The position numbers and the translations under genes were made by a program. A stretch of DNA of 64,000 nucleotides from Podospora bellae-mahoneyi (lineage: Eukaryota; Ascomycota; Sordariomycetes; Sordariales; Podosporaceae), in NCBI RefSeq assembly GCF_035222275.1, contig NC_085881.1, forward strand, positions 1,302,001-1,366,000, read 5' to 3'. Positions 22,983-33,279 of the stretch are shown piece by piece; position 1 is the stretch's first letter, and each line of letters opens with the position of its first letter. The notes under the pieces are model-generated. The model was not told the DNA's origin and ran no database searches. It worked only from the letters and a program-made list of their open reading frames with translations.

Positions 22983-23918
22983 GCTTCCAGGTTGCTACAG
23001 TCGTCGTTCGATATTATGAGGCGGATGCAGCGGGCCGGCCGGGTTTTCCAGCTCAGGTAGGTGTGAAACTGTGCGTTGACAGCAGGCCTGCGGCTGTCCT
23101 GGAGTCGGGATTTGGGGGTTGTCGTCGATGTGATCGACTTGATGGAATCAAATGGTTCAATGATGGAAATTCAGAACTTGAACCATCCCGTTGGGCGTGG
23201 CACATTGGAAAATTGTTAGCAAGGAACAGTAGTTCCTACTGCAGTTTGGGAGATGAGAGAGGTACTAGTATATCGCTCAACGGCCCGACTCGCAACACGT
23301 GGGACCGCTGAGTCGGGCGGGTTAACGTCCCGAGTTACAGTGAGGCAGGTGAGGCACAGCGAGGACGAGCTCCACTGTTCCAGGTTTGCCAGCCTGAAGA
23401 GTGAGGCTTGTTCGGGGCAGAACCTGGGGACTAATGCAATTGCGACGACATCCAATTCTGGAGCCACGCAGGAGCAATCTCTGCATTCAACCACGCCGAG
23501 CGAGCAATATCACCATCCCCAAACCTGACGCTGCCCGGATCGCACCAGAGCACACGACACCCCCCCACGGCAGCCTGGAAGTCTCAGTGAATTATAGAGG
23601 AGGCTATAGAGCAGGCAAACAATAGCCACCACCGCCCGTGCACGGCGGGACGCATGCAATTTGTGTGACCAGGCGAGCGTCTTCTGTTTGAATTAACCGA
23701 CACATCGACACTTTCGCTTCCTCCTCGACGACAAGCCTCCGCGTCACCCTCGTATATCCGTCTTGCTCCTGGTTTTAGGACTTTTGGAATAGCATCAGGT
23801 CGAATTCCCGGTTGCGAGTAGCAACAGCCACAAGTTTGCTGGCTTGGGATTGCCGTAGCCCCGCATCGCATCGTTTTGCCTGCCCAGTCAACCCTAACGC
23901 ACTCTGACATCTGTGAGC
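22983..23918. promoter_or_regulatory. Shared divergent promoter of CYM1 and the taxilin gene
   Basis: About 0.9 kb between two gene starts on opposite strands. No ORF of note and no clear TATA box. The last 200 bases before the taxilin start are C/T-rich, as in many fungal leaders. Confidence 0.45.
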
Positions 23919-25739
23919 ATGATGTCGAACGCCAGCCCCCTCGTGGCCTCACCTGCCGCGACGGCTCCCCGACCAGCTACACCGGCAGCCAACGGAGTTC
24001 CGAGTCAACCGCCGCCTGCCGATACAGTCCCCGTCGCGAATGGCCATGCTGCCCACACGCACGAGAACCGGCCCGCCCCCGCCCCGCCTTCGGCCGCTGC
24101 CATGACGGGGAAGAAGGGGAAGCAGAAGAAGCCGGAGCCGACCGAGGCCTCGAAGCTCATCGCCCAGCGCATTTCCCAGCTCGAACTCGACGCCGCAGGA
24201 GAAAAGGATCAGGAGGCCGAGATTGGTGGGTGTTCACCCTGTTTTCTGTGTGTCTGGTGGGGAGGTTTCGCTGGTCGCCACGTTGTCGGGGAAAAAGGCA
24301 TTTTTGGGGTTCCTCTTTGCACAAACCTCACACCCAGGACTACGGGACCACGAAACACAAGCCAGCTATGACTGGAATATGGGCTGACAGAGATCGTACG
24401 CAGAACGGGAAGTCAAGAAGGCCAACAGGGAGTTACACACCCAGACCTCTCGGATGAACGACTTGCAAAAGATTGATCATCTGACGAAGCGATGTTCGGA
24501 TCTTCTGGCTGAGATGAAACGCCACGAGCGAGAAAGCATCAAGAACAAGAAGCGCGGCGACCAGCTCCAGAAGGATAAGGACAACACCCGTACCGAGTTA
24601 AATAAGACCACGTCCCTGAAGGAGAAGCTAGAGAAACTCTGCCGGGAACTTCAAAAAGAGAACAACAAGCTTAAGGTTTGTATACGGCTGTTTCGGTCTG
24701 GCAGGACTGAGGGACTTTGTGCTGACTTGTCTGCAGAATGAGAATAAAACACTCAGCGATACCCAAATCCGCAGCCAACAGACATGGGACGAAAGGTATT
24801 CTGGGTTGCTTCGCAGGATGGATGACCAGCAGGAGGAGAAGGACAATCCGCGCAAACAAGTGGTCGACATGAATACGGAAAAATTGTATGTGCGAACCTT
24901 TGCTCGTGGTTTTTGAGCTCATCGTGCTTACAAGCGTAGTTTCCGAGATCGCTTCAAGTCCATGATCGACCAATACGAGCTCCGCGAGTTGCACTTTCAT
25001 TCCCAGATGCGCACCAAGGAACTCGAGGTCCAGTATAACCTCGCCAGGTTTGAGCGCGAGAAGAAGAACTACGAGGCTGAGCTCACCCGGTCACGCCAGC
25101 TTAATGCGCAGGTGCAGACATTTTCCCAGACCGAATCAGAACTGAGACACCAGCTTAACGTGTATGTGGAGAAGTTCAAGCAGGTATGTTGTCCTTTCTC
25201 GCCGGCCACCCAGGGCGTGTTGGAGTAACATGGTCGCACAGGTCGAGGATACTCTGAACAACAGCAATGAGTTGTTTATGACTTTCCGCAAGGAAATGGA
25301 GGACATGTCCAAGAAGACCAAGAGGCTGGAGCGTGAGAACGAGACTCTGAAGCGGAAGCATGACCAGGTCAACAGCAACATCTTCAAAATGGCCGAGGAA
25401 CGTACCAAGAACCTTAGCGAGGTTGAGGATTTGAAGAAGAAGGTGGACAAGCTGAATGGCATTATCCGGCAGATGCAGCAGCAGGGTCGTGGCATTCCCC
25501 AGGGTCTCACCAACCCTGTTGAGAATGGGTACACGGAAGGCGACCTCGAGGGTGACGAGAGCGAGTATGAGGATGAGTACGACGAGGGTGAGGAAGATGA
25601 GGAGGTCAGCGATGATGGGGACGAGTATGATGATGAGACCGAGGACGAGTCGCAGCAGCAGCAGCAGCCTCAGCCTTATGGCCCCGAAAGACCTCCCCCT
25701 GCCCCCGCGGCCACCACTAGCACTAACGGTCATCGCTAG
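23919..25739 (+). CDS. Taxilin-family coiled-coil protein
   Basis: Five exons (23919-24225, 24404-24675, 24737-24885, 24940-25183, 25242-25739) encode 489 residues. Taxilins are long coiled-coil proteins that bind syntaxins and, in animals, act in vesicle traffic. The fungal role is poorly known. The N-terminal 85 residues are Ala/Pro-rich, then a basic GKKGKQKKPEP leads into SKLIAQRISQLE. Residues about 100-400 are almost entirely heptad coiled coil with taxilin landmarks: KKANRELHTQTSR, KLEKLCRELQKENN, FRDRFKSMIDQYELRE, and FKQVEDTLNNSNELFMTFRKEMEDM. The tail is very acidic (EDEYDEGEEDEEV) followed by a Gln run. The start is the first in-frame ATG; the one directly after it is also possible. 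Intron 1 is 178 nt, long for this window. Confidence 0.92.
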
Positions 25740-26847
25740 GGAGTATGTCGGATAGTGTGGCAGTGAATTATATGCATCTTTCAGCGGAACAAAAGTGCGA
25801 TTCTCCCCTCTCTACTCGCTGACTGACGTTGGTGAGCAGTAACTTTTGTACAGTGATGAATTGGTCCATATGCTGTGTCAGTATGTTTGTACTGCCACTT
25901 GAAATCGGTCCTGGCCGGGTCGAGTCAAATAGTTTGTTTGGGTCTTTTGAATTTGATGATATCATCATGAGCAAGACTTGAGAGTTATGCACCAATTCGA
26001 CGCCATATCGTTCCAAACATCTCGCATTGCTACCATTGCTCGAGCTTTATGCATATATAGAGTAGATCTACCCCACCAAAGCATCACTTGCATTAATCCG
26101 GTTCCACTTCTTGCTGCGAGACACTGCATTGTGCCGAGACTCTGTCCACACTGGCTGCTGTGGCCCCCATATGGGAGAGAGCCAGAGCCTGCCGCCGACT
26201 TTCCTGCTGGCCTGCCTACATGCGCTCTATCGTTTTGCTGTTGAAGCTGCCATTCTGAAACAGTGTTTCCCTTTCTTTCTTTCTTTCTTTCTTTTCTTCT
26301 CTTCAATGTTCTCCTTTTGCGATCCTGAGTCTTCATTTCTCGACGACCGCGCCAATTAGTAAGTCGGGCCAGCGTGTACTGTATCTACCGTAACCTGAGA
26401 TAGACCTTACCCTATTCTGCCGCCTCCCAACCCTGGCTTGGAACGAACCGAACCCTTTGTTTGCGCGCGCCTTGCGACGACACAAACTCCGTTCCTGGAT
26501 CCTTGACGACGGGGCTGTTTTCATTCTTCCTTATTACCACCTATGATTCCTCCGATTGCTTTCGATCCATCGATGCCGATACAACAAAAGATTGTTTGCG
26601 CCACTAGGCTGCGGCGACGGTTTTCTTGAATCATTCGCTGCTGCGCGCCAGGAGGTGTGGTTTATGTTGGAGAGAGAGAGGACAGAGTTGCGAGAGGGAT
26701 ATCATCATCGTCCGGGTTGAATAGGAAGGGGAATAAATAACTTTCGAATAAAACCAACACACACACACACATACACACACACTCAAACCGAAGCTTCTAC
26801 CCGGCCACTATCCTGGTTCCCCCGATTTTACACAAAGCGAGCCCAAA
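25740..26847. other. Intergenic region with simple repeats
   Basis: 3' flank of the taxilin gene and promoter of the next gene. It contains a (TTTC)n tract near 26270-26298 and a (CA)n tract at about 26755-26783 in the leader. No gene is seen. Confidence 0.45.
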
Positions 26848-28266
26848 ATGGCCTTCATTCAGGACCCCCGCATGCGCCAGCGCTGGAACCAAATCTCGCA
26901 CACGACCGAGGCCGTCACCGAGACGGCAGCGGCCAACATTTGGACGTTTGGACATACGTACATCACCCCCTGCCTTGGCTCCATCGGCCAGGCTTTGGAC
27001 TCGTGCACCTCTGTCTGTCTTGGCGACCGGGAGGACCGCGCGAGACGCGCACGGGAGCGAGACCGTGGCGCGAGGAGGACGAGGGCGGAATACACGTTTG
27101 ACTTTTATGACGATTGGGATGATTACTATGGTGATGTTGAAGACGGTCCCGACCACCGTGAGAATGGTGGGGGGAATGGTGGTGGCGGTGGTTGGGGGAG
27201 GTGGGGGGTGAATAGTGAGGATTGGGATAGGTTGTTGGCTGGGACGGGTGCGGTGAGGGGGGGGCAGGGGGAGGAGGTGGATCAGCAGCCGAGGAGGAAA
27301 CGGGGGATGAGTTATGGGACTAGTCGGATAAGGAGGAAGGGGACGGGGTTGGTGGAGGAGGAGGATCCGAATGTGATTCCTAGGACGGCGCCGCTGGGGT
27401 TCTTGGGGAGGCTGCCGTTTAAGATTGTGGGGAGTTTGAGGTATAAGCCTTCGGCGGCGAATTTGAGGGAGCACCCTGGTGGTGGGACTTTTGGGAGGGG
27501 GGGTGCGGGGAATGAGCATAGGCCTTTGCTGGGGGCGCAGGAAGAGGAGCATGATGGGAAGAGGCAGAGGAAACGGGGAGGGGAGGAGTCGAGTACTAGG
27601 ACGAGGAGCAATACGACGGAGTCGGGGGATACGAGCAGTTCGTATAGGTCAAGAGGGGATTTGTTTCCCAGTGATGGGGAGGGGGATGAGGATGCGGTGC
27701 CGTTGGATGAGAATGAGTTCACGGTTGCGCTGAATAGGGTTGGGGTAGATGATCGGAGTAGTAATAGGACACGGAGCAGCAAGGGGAAACGACCGGCTGA
27801 TAGGGATAGTAAGAAGGGGCTGTCGAGGACGGTGTCGAGGACCACGCTTGATTCAGCGTACACGCCTGACTCAGCGTCGCCTTTTCCGACGTATGAGGAT
27901 GGGGATGCTGTGCCGTTGTCTATGCAGGAACTGCAACAAGAGGAAGAGCGTGCCAAGAAGGAGAAGGATGAAGAGATTGAGAGGAGGAGGAGGGCAGCAA
28001 GTCAGTTGGCGGTGAAGAGGGGTCTGAGTGTGGATGACTATCAGGTTGAGCCTGAAGACCAGTCACCATGCAGCATCAACCAGAGCTTACCAAACTCTGA
28101 CCCTGACGAAGAAACCCAACCTGAATTAGAGGCAAAGATACCAGTGGAAGAACCACAAAAACACCAGCAACAACAAGAGCTGGAATTACCTACAGAACCC
28201 AAGAAGATGTCAGAGGTGGAACCGGCGGTTCGGTTTGTGCCCGCGAAGCTGCCTCATTTTGGGTGA
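26848..28266 (+). CDS. Unknown fungal protein with acidic and Arg-rich disordered regions
   Basis: A single exon of 472 codons. I do not recognise a named family. The N-terminal 60 residues (MAFIQDPRMRQRWNQISHTTEAV, then two Cys-containing helices) look ordered and may lie near a membrane. They are followed by an Arg-rich stretch, an aromatic-acidic FDFYDDWDDYYGD segment and a Gly-rich linker. A second ordered patch reads DPNVIPRTAPLGFLGRLPFK and LRYKPSAANLREHPG. This patch looks conserved, since such patterned Pro/Gly/aromatic sequence is unlikely in a random frame. The rest is low-complexity Arg/Glu/Ser with a Lys/Glu/Arg-rich predicted helix near residue 360. The coding strand is extremely G-rich after about 27150. 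Confidence 0.75.
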   Translation: MAFIQDPRMRQRWNQISHTTEAVTETAAANIWTFGHTYITPCLGSIGQALDSCTSVCLGDREDRARRARERDRGARRTRAEYTFDFYDDWDDYYGDVEDGPDHRENGGGNGGGGGWGRWGVNSEDWDRLLAGTGAVRGGQGEEVDQQPRRKRGMSYGTSRIRRKGTGLVEEEDPNVIPRTAPLGFLGRLPFKIVGSLRYKPSAANLREHPGGGTFGRGGAGNEHRPLLGAQEEEHDGKRQRKRGGEESSTRTRSNTTESGDTSSSYRSRGDLFPSDGEGDEDAVPLDENEFTVALNRVGVDDRSSNRTRSSKGKRPADRDSKKGLSRTVSRTTLDSAYTPDSASPFPTYEDGDAVPLSMQELQQEEERAKKEKDEEIERRRRAASQLAVKRGLSVDDYQVEPEDQSPCSINQSLPNSDPDEETQPELEAKIPVEEPQKHQQQQELELPTEPKKMSEVEPAVRFVPAKLPHFG

Positions 28267-28944
28267 TCGGACATGATTATTAGCATAGCATTATTACAGA
28301 GATGAATGGGGGAGGGAGGGTCATGACAAATGAGACGATAACGATGAATTCAATGTTTGTACAGCGTCTTTATGGGATTACTTAGTAGCGAAAAGGTCAG
28401 GTTCGGTAGGGATTCATGATAGATTTCTAGTGTTTTTATCATTACTATTAATTATTATGAAGTTAGAATGAACTAACTCACCCATCAAAGGCAAATCGGA
28501 CGGGTTTCAGATCCCTACTTCTTCAACTCCGTCCCCAAGAGATGGATCTGACGTTTCAGCTGGAAGCTCACAATTGCCCTACAGTTGGAGATGCCTCGGC
28601 AACATGCCCTTCTTTGAGGCGTCGAGGGTGCTTCCCCGCATCTCCCCCCCAGGTTTTGGGTCCTTGGCGGCGCTGTGGGTCCGGGGTAGGGTGGGTTTCC
28701 CGCCCTTTTCTAGACCGTTTTGGGGAGGGAGTTCGTTGATGACGGGGAGATCGATCTGGCTGGGTTTGTAGAAAGAATATATTTGGGGTAGATCTTTCTC
28801 TTTTTCTTATCCTGTTTTCCTTTTGCCTTGGGAGATATATCCCACTTGTTTTCAACATTTGTCGGTTTTTACATCTAACACATCCTCGAGCGGGCTCATC
28901 TACACTTACACCAACTCACTCACCTTTCTCACTATTCCTACAAG
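28267..28944. promoter_or_regulatory. Intergenic and promoter region ahead of the nitronate monooxygenase-like gene
   Basis: About 0.7 kb, A/T-rich at first and then a CT-rich leader that ends in AAGATGGCC at the start codon. No gene is seen. Confidence 0.4.
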
Positions 28945-30003
28945 ATGGCCTCCTCCGGCCCCATCACCACCCCGCTCACAACCCTCCTGGGAATCAAACA
29001 CCCCATCCTCCTCGCCGGCATGGCCCGCACCTCCTCCGCCCCGCTCGCCGCTGCGGTCTCCAACGCCGGCGGTTTAGGGGTTATCGGCGGCTTCATGTAC
29101 ACCCCCGACCAGCTCCGTGGCATCGTCACAGAGCTCAAGTCCCTGCTTGCTCACCCCTCCCTCCCCTTCGGTATCGACCTTGCCCTCCCACAAGTCGGGG
29201 GCAACGCGAGAAAGACAAACCACGACTACACCAACGGTAAACTCGACGAGTTGATTGATATCACGATTGAGTCCGGAGCAAAACTGTTTGTCTGCGCAGT
29301 GGGGGTCCCGCCGAAGCATGTAATTGAACGGTTGCACAGCGCAGGGATTCTAATCATGAACATGGTTGGTCACCCCAAGCACGCTGTGAAAGCGTTGGAT
29401 CTTGGGGTTGATATGGTCTGCCCTCAGGGGGGGGAGGGGGGTGGGCACACGGGGGATATCAGTGGGACGGTGCTTATTCCTGCGGTGGTTGATGTTGCGA
29501 GAAAATACAAACCCCAGATGCTCAACGGGCAGAGTGCTATGGTTGTTGCTGCGGGAGGGATTCATAACGGGAGGGGGCTGGCTGCTGCTTTGATGCAGGG
29601 TGCTGTTGGGGTTTGGGTCGGGACGCGGTTTGTTGCTTCGGTTGAGGCGGGGTGTTCGGAGCAGCATAAGCAGGCTGTTGTCGAGTGCGGCTTTGACGAG
29701 ACGGAGAGGACGTTGGTGTTGAGTGGACGGCCGTTGAGGATGAAGACGAATGATTGGGTTAGGGGGTGGCATGCGAAGCCGGATATGATTAGGGAGTTGA
29801 CCGGGAAGGGGGTGGTGCCGATTGAGTATGATCTTGATAAGGGGAATGAGATTGATGTGCCTCATCTCATGGGCCAGGTTGCGGGCGCGATCCAAAAGGT
29901 GCAGCCGGCCAGGGAGATTGTCGAGGAGATGGTGGAGGAGGCGGTGCAGATGTTGAGGTTGGGGGGGCAGTATCTTGCCGGGAATAAAGGGCCCAAGTTG
30001 TAG
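28945..30003 (+). CDS. Nitronate monooxygenase / 2-nitropropane dioxygenase-like flavoprotein
   Basis: A single exon of 352 residues with a TIM-barrel FMN-enzyme pattern. Members oxidise alkyl nitronates such as propionate 3-nitronate to aldehydes or ketones plus nitrite, using O2, and detoxify nitro compounds. Visible landmarks are LLGIKHPILLAGMA, AAVSNAGGLGVIGG, the histidine-bearing CPQGGEGGGHTGD (position of the proposed catalytic His), VVAAGGIHNGRGLAAAL and GAVGVWVGTRFVAS, which bind FMN phosphate. Length and order match fungal NMO-like proteins. Many such genes are of unknown substrate, so the exact reaction is not certain. No targeting signal is obvious. The 5' third uses C-ending codons and the 3' two-thirds are G-rich, a sharp change near 29250-29400. 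Confidence 0.9.
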   Translation: MASSGPITTPLTTLLGIKHPILLAGMARTSSAPLAAAVSNAGGLGVIGGFMYTPDQLRGIVTELKSLLAHPSLPFGIDLALPQVGGNARKTNHDYTNGKLDELIDITIESGAKLFVCAVGVPPKHVIERLHSAGILIMNMVGHPKHAVKALDLGVDMVCPQGGEGGGHTGDISGTVLIPAVVDVARKYKPQMLNGQSAMVVAAGGIHNGRGLAAALMQGAVGVWVGTRFVASVEAGCSEQHKQAVVECGFDETERTLVLSGRPLRMKTNDWVRGWHAKPDMIRELTGKGVVPIEYDLDKGNEIDVPHLMGQVAGAIQKVQPAREIVEEMVEEAVQMLRLGGQYLAGNKGPKL

Positions 30004-30225
30004 ATGATAGGGATATGTTTCGGCTGTGTCGTTTTTCAAGTCAATATCAAAGCGTGTAAATTTCTGATCAAGTTCCCCGTACATTTGAATCCTTCTATTC
30101 CTGAATTTTGAGTGGATTATGTACAATTAAATCAAGAAAAGTCTATACCCTCCGTATGCCCTCTATCTATGTGTATCCTACAGTATCACTACAAATCCTT
30201 TACCACCAGCTTGCTACAACTGCTT

Positions 30226-31550
30226 CTACTCGAGTACATTCAACTTCCTCCTCACCGGGTTAAAGTCGGTATTAAACTGGTACTTTCCATCCCCAACCAT
30301 TTTCTCCTCTCTGCTCACGGCCTCCAAGTTGATATCCGTTGCCATCGCGTTCAGGAAATTGCAGATTGGCTTGGGATGCCACCTCCCGCCACCAATTTCG
30401 AACCAAGACAGATGCCCGCCAAGAGACGTCGTGCAGAGAACTGTGTAAGGGTTCACGGCGAACTCCTGGTAGGGAATGGCTTCCTTGACGGCAATTGGGT
30501 CATCAAGGGCGGAGATGGCCAGGAAGGGGATGCGGATGGCGAGGATGGCGTCGCAGGAGGAAGCGTCACGGTAGTAGGCGTTTTCGGTAGGGTAACCCCA
30601 TGTGACGGTCTGGACTGCGCGGTCAAACTCGTGGAGGTAGGTGACGTTTTGGACGCGGTCGTAGTCGACGTTGGTGTATTTGAGGATTTGCTCCTTGTGT
30701 TGCTCAAAGAGTTTTTTGAGGTTGTCTGAAGTAGTGTTAGGTACTGCGTGTGGAAGAAAAGGGTTACGAATAACTTACTGCCCATGATCTTGGAGTAGAC
30801 CTCCTTCCCCAACCATGTCCTCTGAAGCCCCTTGTTTGACACCTCCAAGTCGAAAGGGTTGCTCACGGCAATGGCCGCCTTCAATGGGCAGTTTGCACCC
30901 TCCTCGCCAACGTAATTGGTCATGATATTGGCACCAAGCGAGAAACCCACTCCAAACAGAGGTCTGTTGGGAAACATCTTCCTCGCCCACTTGACAAACT
31001 GCCTCACATCCCACGTCGCCCTCGCATTGAACAACACCCCCGTCGTCACCTTGCTGTTCGCGCAACCTCTCGCATTAACCACACAAACCTCCCACTCGCC
31101 CCCATCCATCACCAAGGGAGCAATAGCATGTCGGAGATAAATCTCGTGAGACCCCCCCGAAAGCCCATGCAGCGCTATCAGCATAGGCTTGCTGTCATCA
31201 GACCCAATACCAGCAAACTCTTCCTCCGAGTAAAACGCCGTTCTCGGCGGGAGCTCCTCGTCAAAGTCCTTGTGTTGAGGAACAACAAAGTCGACAGCAA
31301 AAGTGCCGGCGTAGGTCTTGTGGTCGGCGTCAAAGATCTTTCTCTTGTAGTAGATTTGCGGGCCGTGCTCCTTGACGGCTGTATATATGGTCTGGAGATG
31401 GCCGTTGAAAAGAAGGGGGTTCATCTGACATTTTGGCACGGCGGCCTCGACGACCTTGAGGAGGTCGGTTTGGGAGCCATCTTTCCTGGTTAAGGGCAGG
31501 GGGGTGGCCGCGTGGGCAAAGTCGATTTTGGCGCGGCCGAACCAGTCCAT
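30226..31550 (-). CDS. Alpha/beta hydrolase of the YheT/EHT1-EEB1 family
   Basis: Exons 30779-31550 and 30226-30725 (53-nt intron, GTAAGT donor) encode 423 residues. Yeast relatives Eht1 and Eeb1 make and split medium-chain fatty acid ethyl esters, and Mgl2/YMR210W is a lipase-like member. Landmarks are NPLLFNGHLQT at the N-terminus, LIALHGLSGGSHE (oxyanion side), VCVVNARGCANS, the nucleophile elbow GVGFSLGANI (Ser about 204), the acid in SALDDP (about 332-333) and SLGGHLSW (His about 362). All three catalytic residues are visible, so an active serine hydrolase is likely. Substrate is unknown. The start is MDWFGRAK at 31550. The frame is open further upstream, but that sequence is unlike the family. 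Confidence 0.9.
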
Positions 31551-33279
31551 AGCTGCGAGGTGCCGTCCGCGACGAGATAGGGCTGTGCGGAGGAGGGACA
31601 GCGTGTCGGACAGGCTGGACTTGAGGGGTGAGTGAGCGGGAAGGGCAAAGATGGGTGGATTTGAAAAGATGTGAAGTCCTGGGAGTTCACAGATATAAAA
31701 AAGGGACCAGGAGAAGCCAAGACAGCGGGATGGAACCTGGTTGATTTTAGATTGGTGGAGTTCAAGCTCGGAATGGGTTTTCAAAGAGAAACTTGTATTT
31801 CGATTTCTATTTTCTATGGAAAGTCCATGGTGGAACAAGGAACAGGCAATCGGGTATATAAAGTCCAATCAATCGAGGCAACATGCAAGTCTTGATTCTG
31901 GTTGAGGTCGTTGTCCTGGTCTTGGAAGCTGCAAGTGCCGAGGCACGTTGTGGGGCAACCGTCACTGGTCTCTCAGCCTCGGTGCCAAGATTCAACGTCT
32001 CGATATCATATCTGTAAGAGTGGTGGAGACCAATGTCGACCGCTTCTGGCCCGACGGTAAAAATATAAGTCTCTTTCTGGTATACATCATGTCAGTTTCT
32101 CGCCCCCGCGCAGAAATTGAGTGCTTACACAGGTAGAATGCCCAATATCTAAAGCGCGGGGACTATCCAACATCAGCAGAACACTGCATATTCTGTACAA
32201 AAGCGCCTGCCCAATGGATGGTCAGTCCGTCTGAAGTTTAGTGGGCCTGCCGGGCTGTCCCACCATCCAAACGGCGGGGCATTTCGAACTTCAGATCTGT
32301 CAGAGAGACCGCTGGGACACTGATTGTATTTAGTAGGAACACCTCTTTGGGCAGGTCCAAGATCTCACTTTCCATATAAATTGAACCAGGACCCAACCCT
32401 TGGGTTCAAGAACCCTGATGAACAAGCCACCATTTTGATTCGTCAACCCCAAACACACCAAAAAACCCACCCAGCAGCTACCCCGCCAAAAACTAGCAAC
32501 ATCTAACAGCCCAAACAGTGCTGACTGCCCATAGCTCCTGTGTTCTACAAACCCATCGGAACAACAGCAGCAGCAAGCAACCTTGCAGGAAGAGAGGGGT
32601 ATCTAGTTTATCTCGGTATCTTTTCGTTTCTTTGCCCGTCGCTTCCAGGCTGAACATCAGCTGGAAACTTGGGGTAGGCACACCCTCTGTCGACCATCAT
32701 TGGACTTCTCCCCTTGACGAGGTGGCTAGGCAGCAGACGCCTTATACACCGGTATGTATGTCAGACTCGAGCGCAGTAGCTCAACGCCCCCCTCCTCACC
32801 CAGCCACCAATATCGTCTTGTCTTTTCTTTGACTGGTGCCGTCTTGTTGGACATGTGTGATAGCTATCCATATCAGCAGCTGGTAGTGTTACCTTGCGCA
32901 TTCCTCTTGCCCTCTTGGTTTCTCAGCTGTCCCCTTGCTTCTTTCTAGGCTGGCCACACCACCAGTATCAAGATGCCAGCCTGGTATCGGCTATTTGGGT
33001 GGCTCTCCTATGGACTAGGAGCTCTTCATATCACCGCGGGCCTATCAGAAGCGACGATTTGCTATGACCATGGGTATGCTCCGGTATAACACACTACCTA
33101 CTTTACGAAGACGATATGCCCGTTGGCCTTTCTATATTGTGCCCTAGTCTTGAAGATCACCGTGTCCTTGTTTCCTACATTCATTTGGACTTTTCACATC
33201 CTCTTTTTACGGCTAGGGCTCTCGCTGACATGATGCTAGCTCCATACCAACTTCCATAACCATCATCAACACAGCCAAT
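31551..33279. promoter_or_regulatory. Divergent intergenic region between the hydrolase and the M16 peptidase
   Basis: 1.7 kb between two gene starts. Only short frames without similarity. Must contain both promoters, without a recognisable named site. Confidence 0.4.

Noticed and set aside
30112-30729. 205-codon frame on plus
   Set aside because: Antisense of the second exon of the alpha/beta hydrolase, which contains the catalytic Asp and His.
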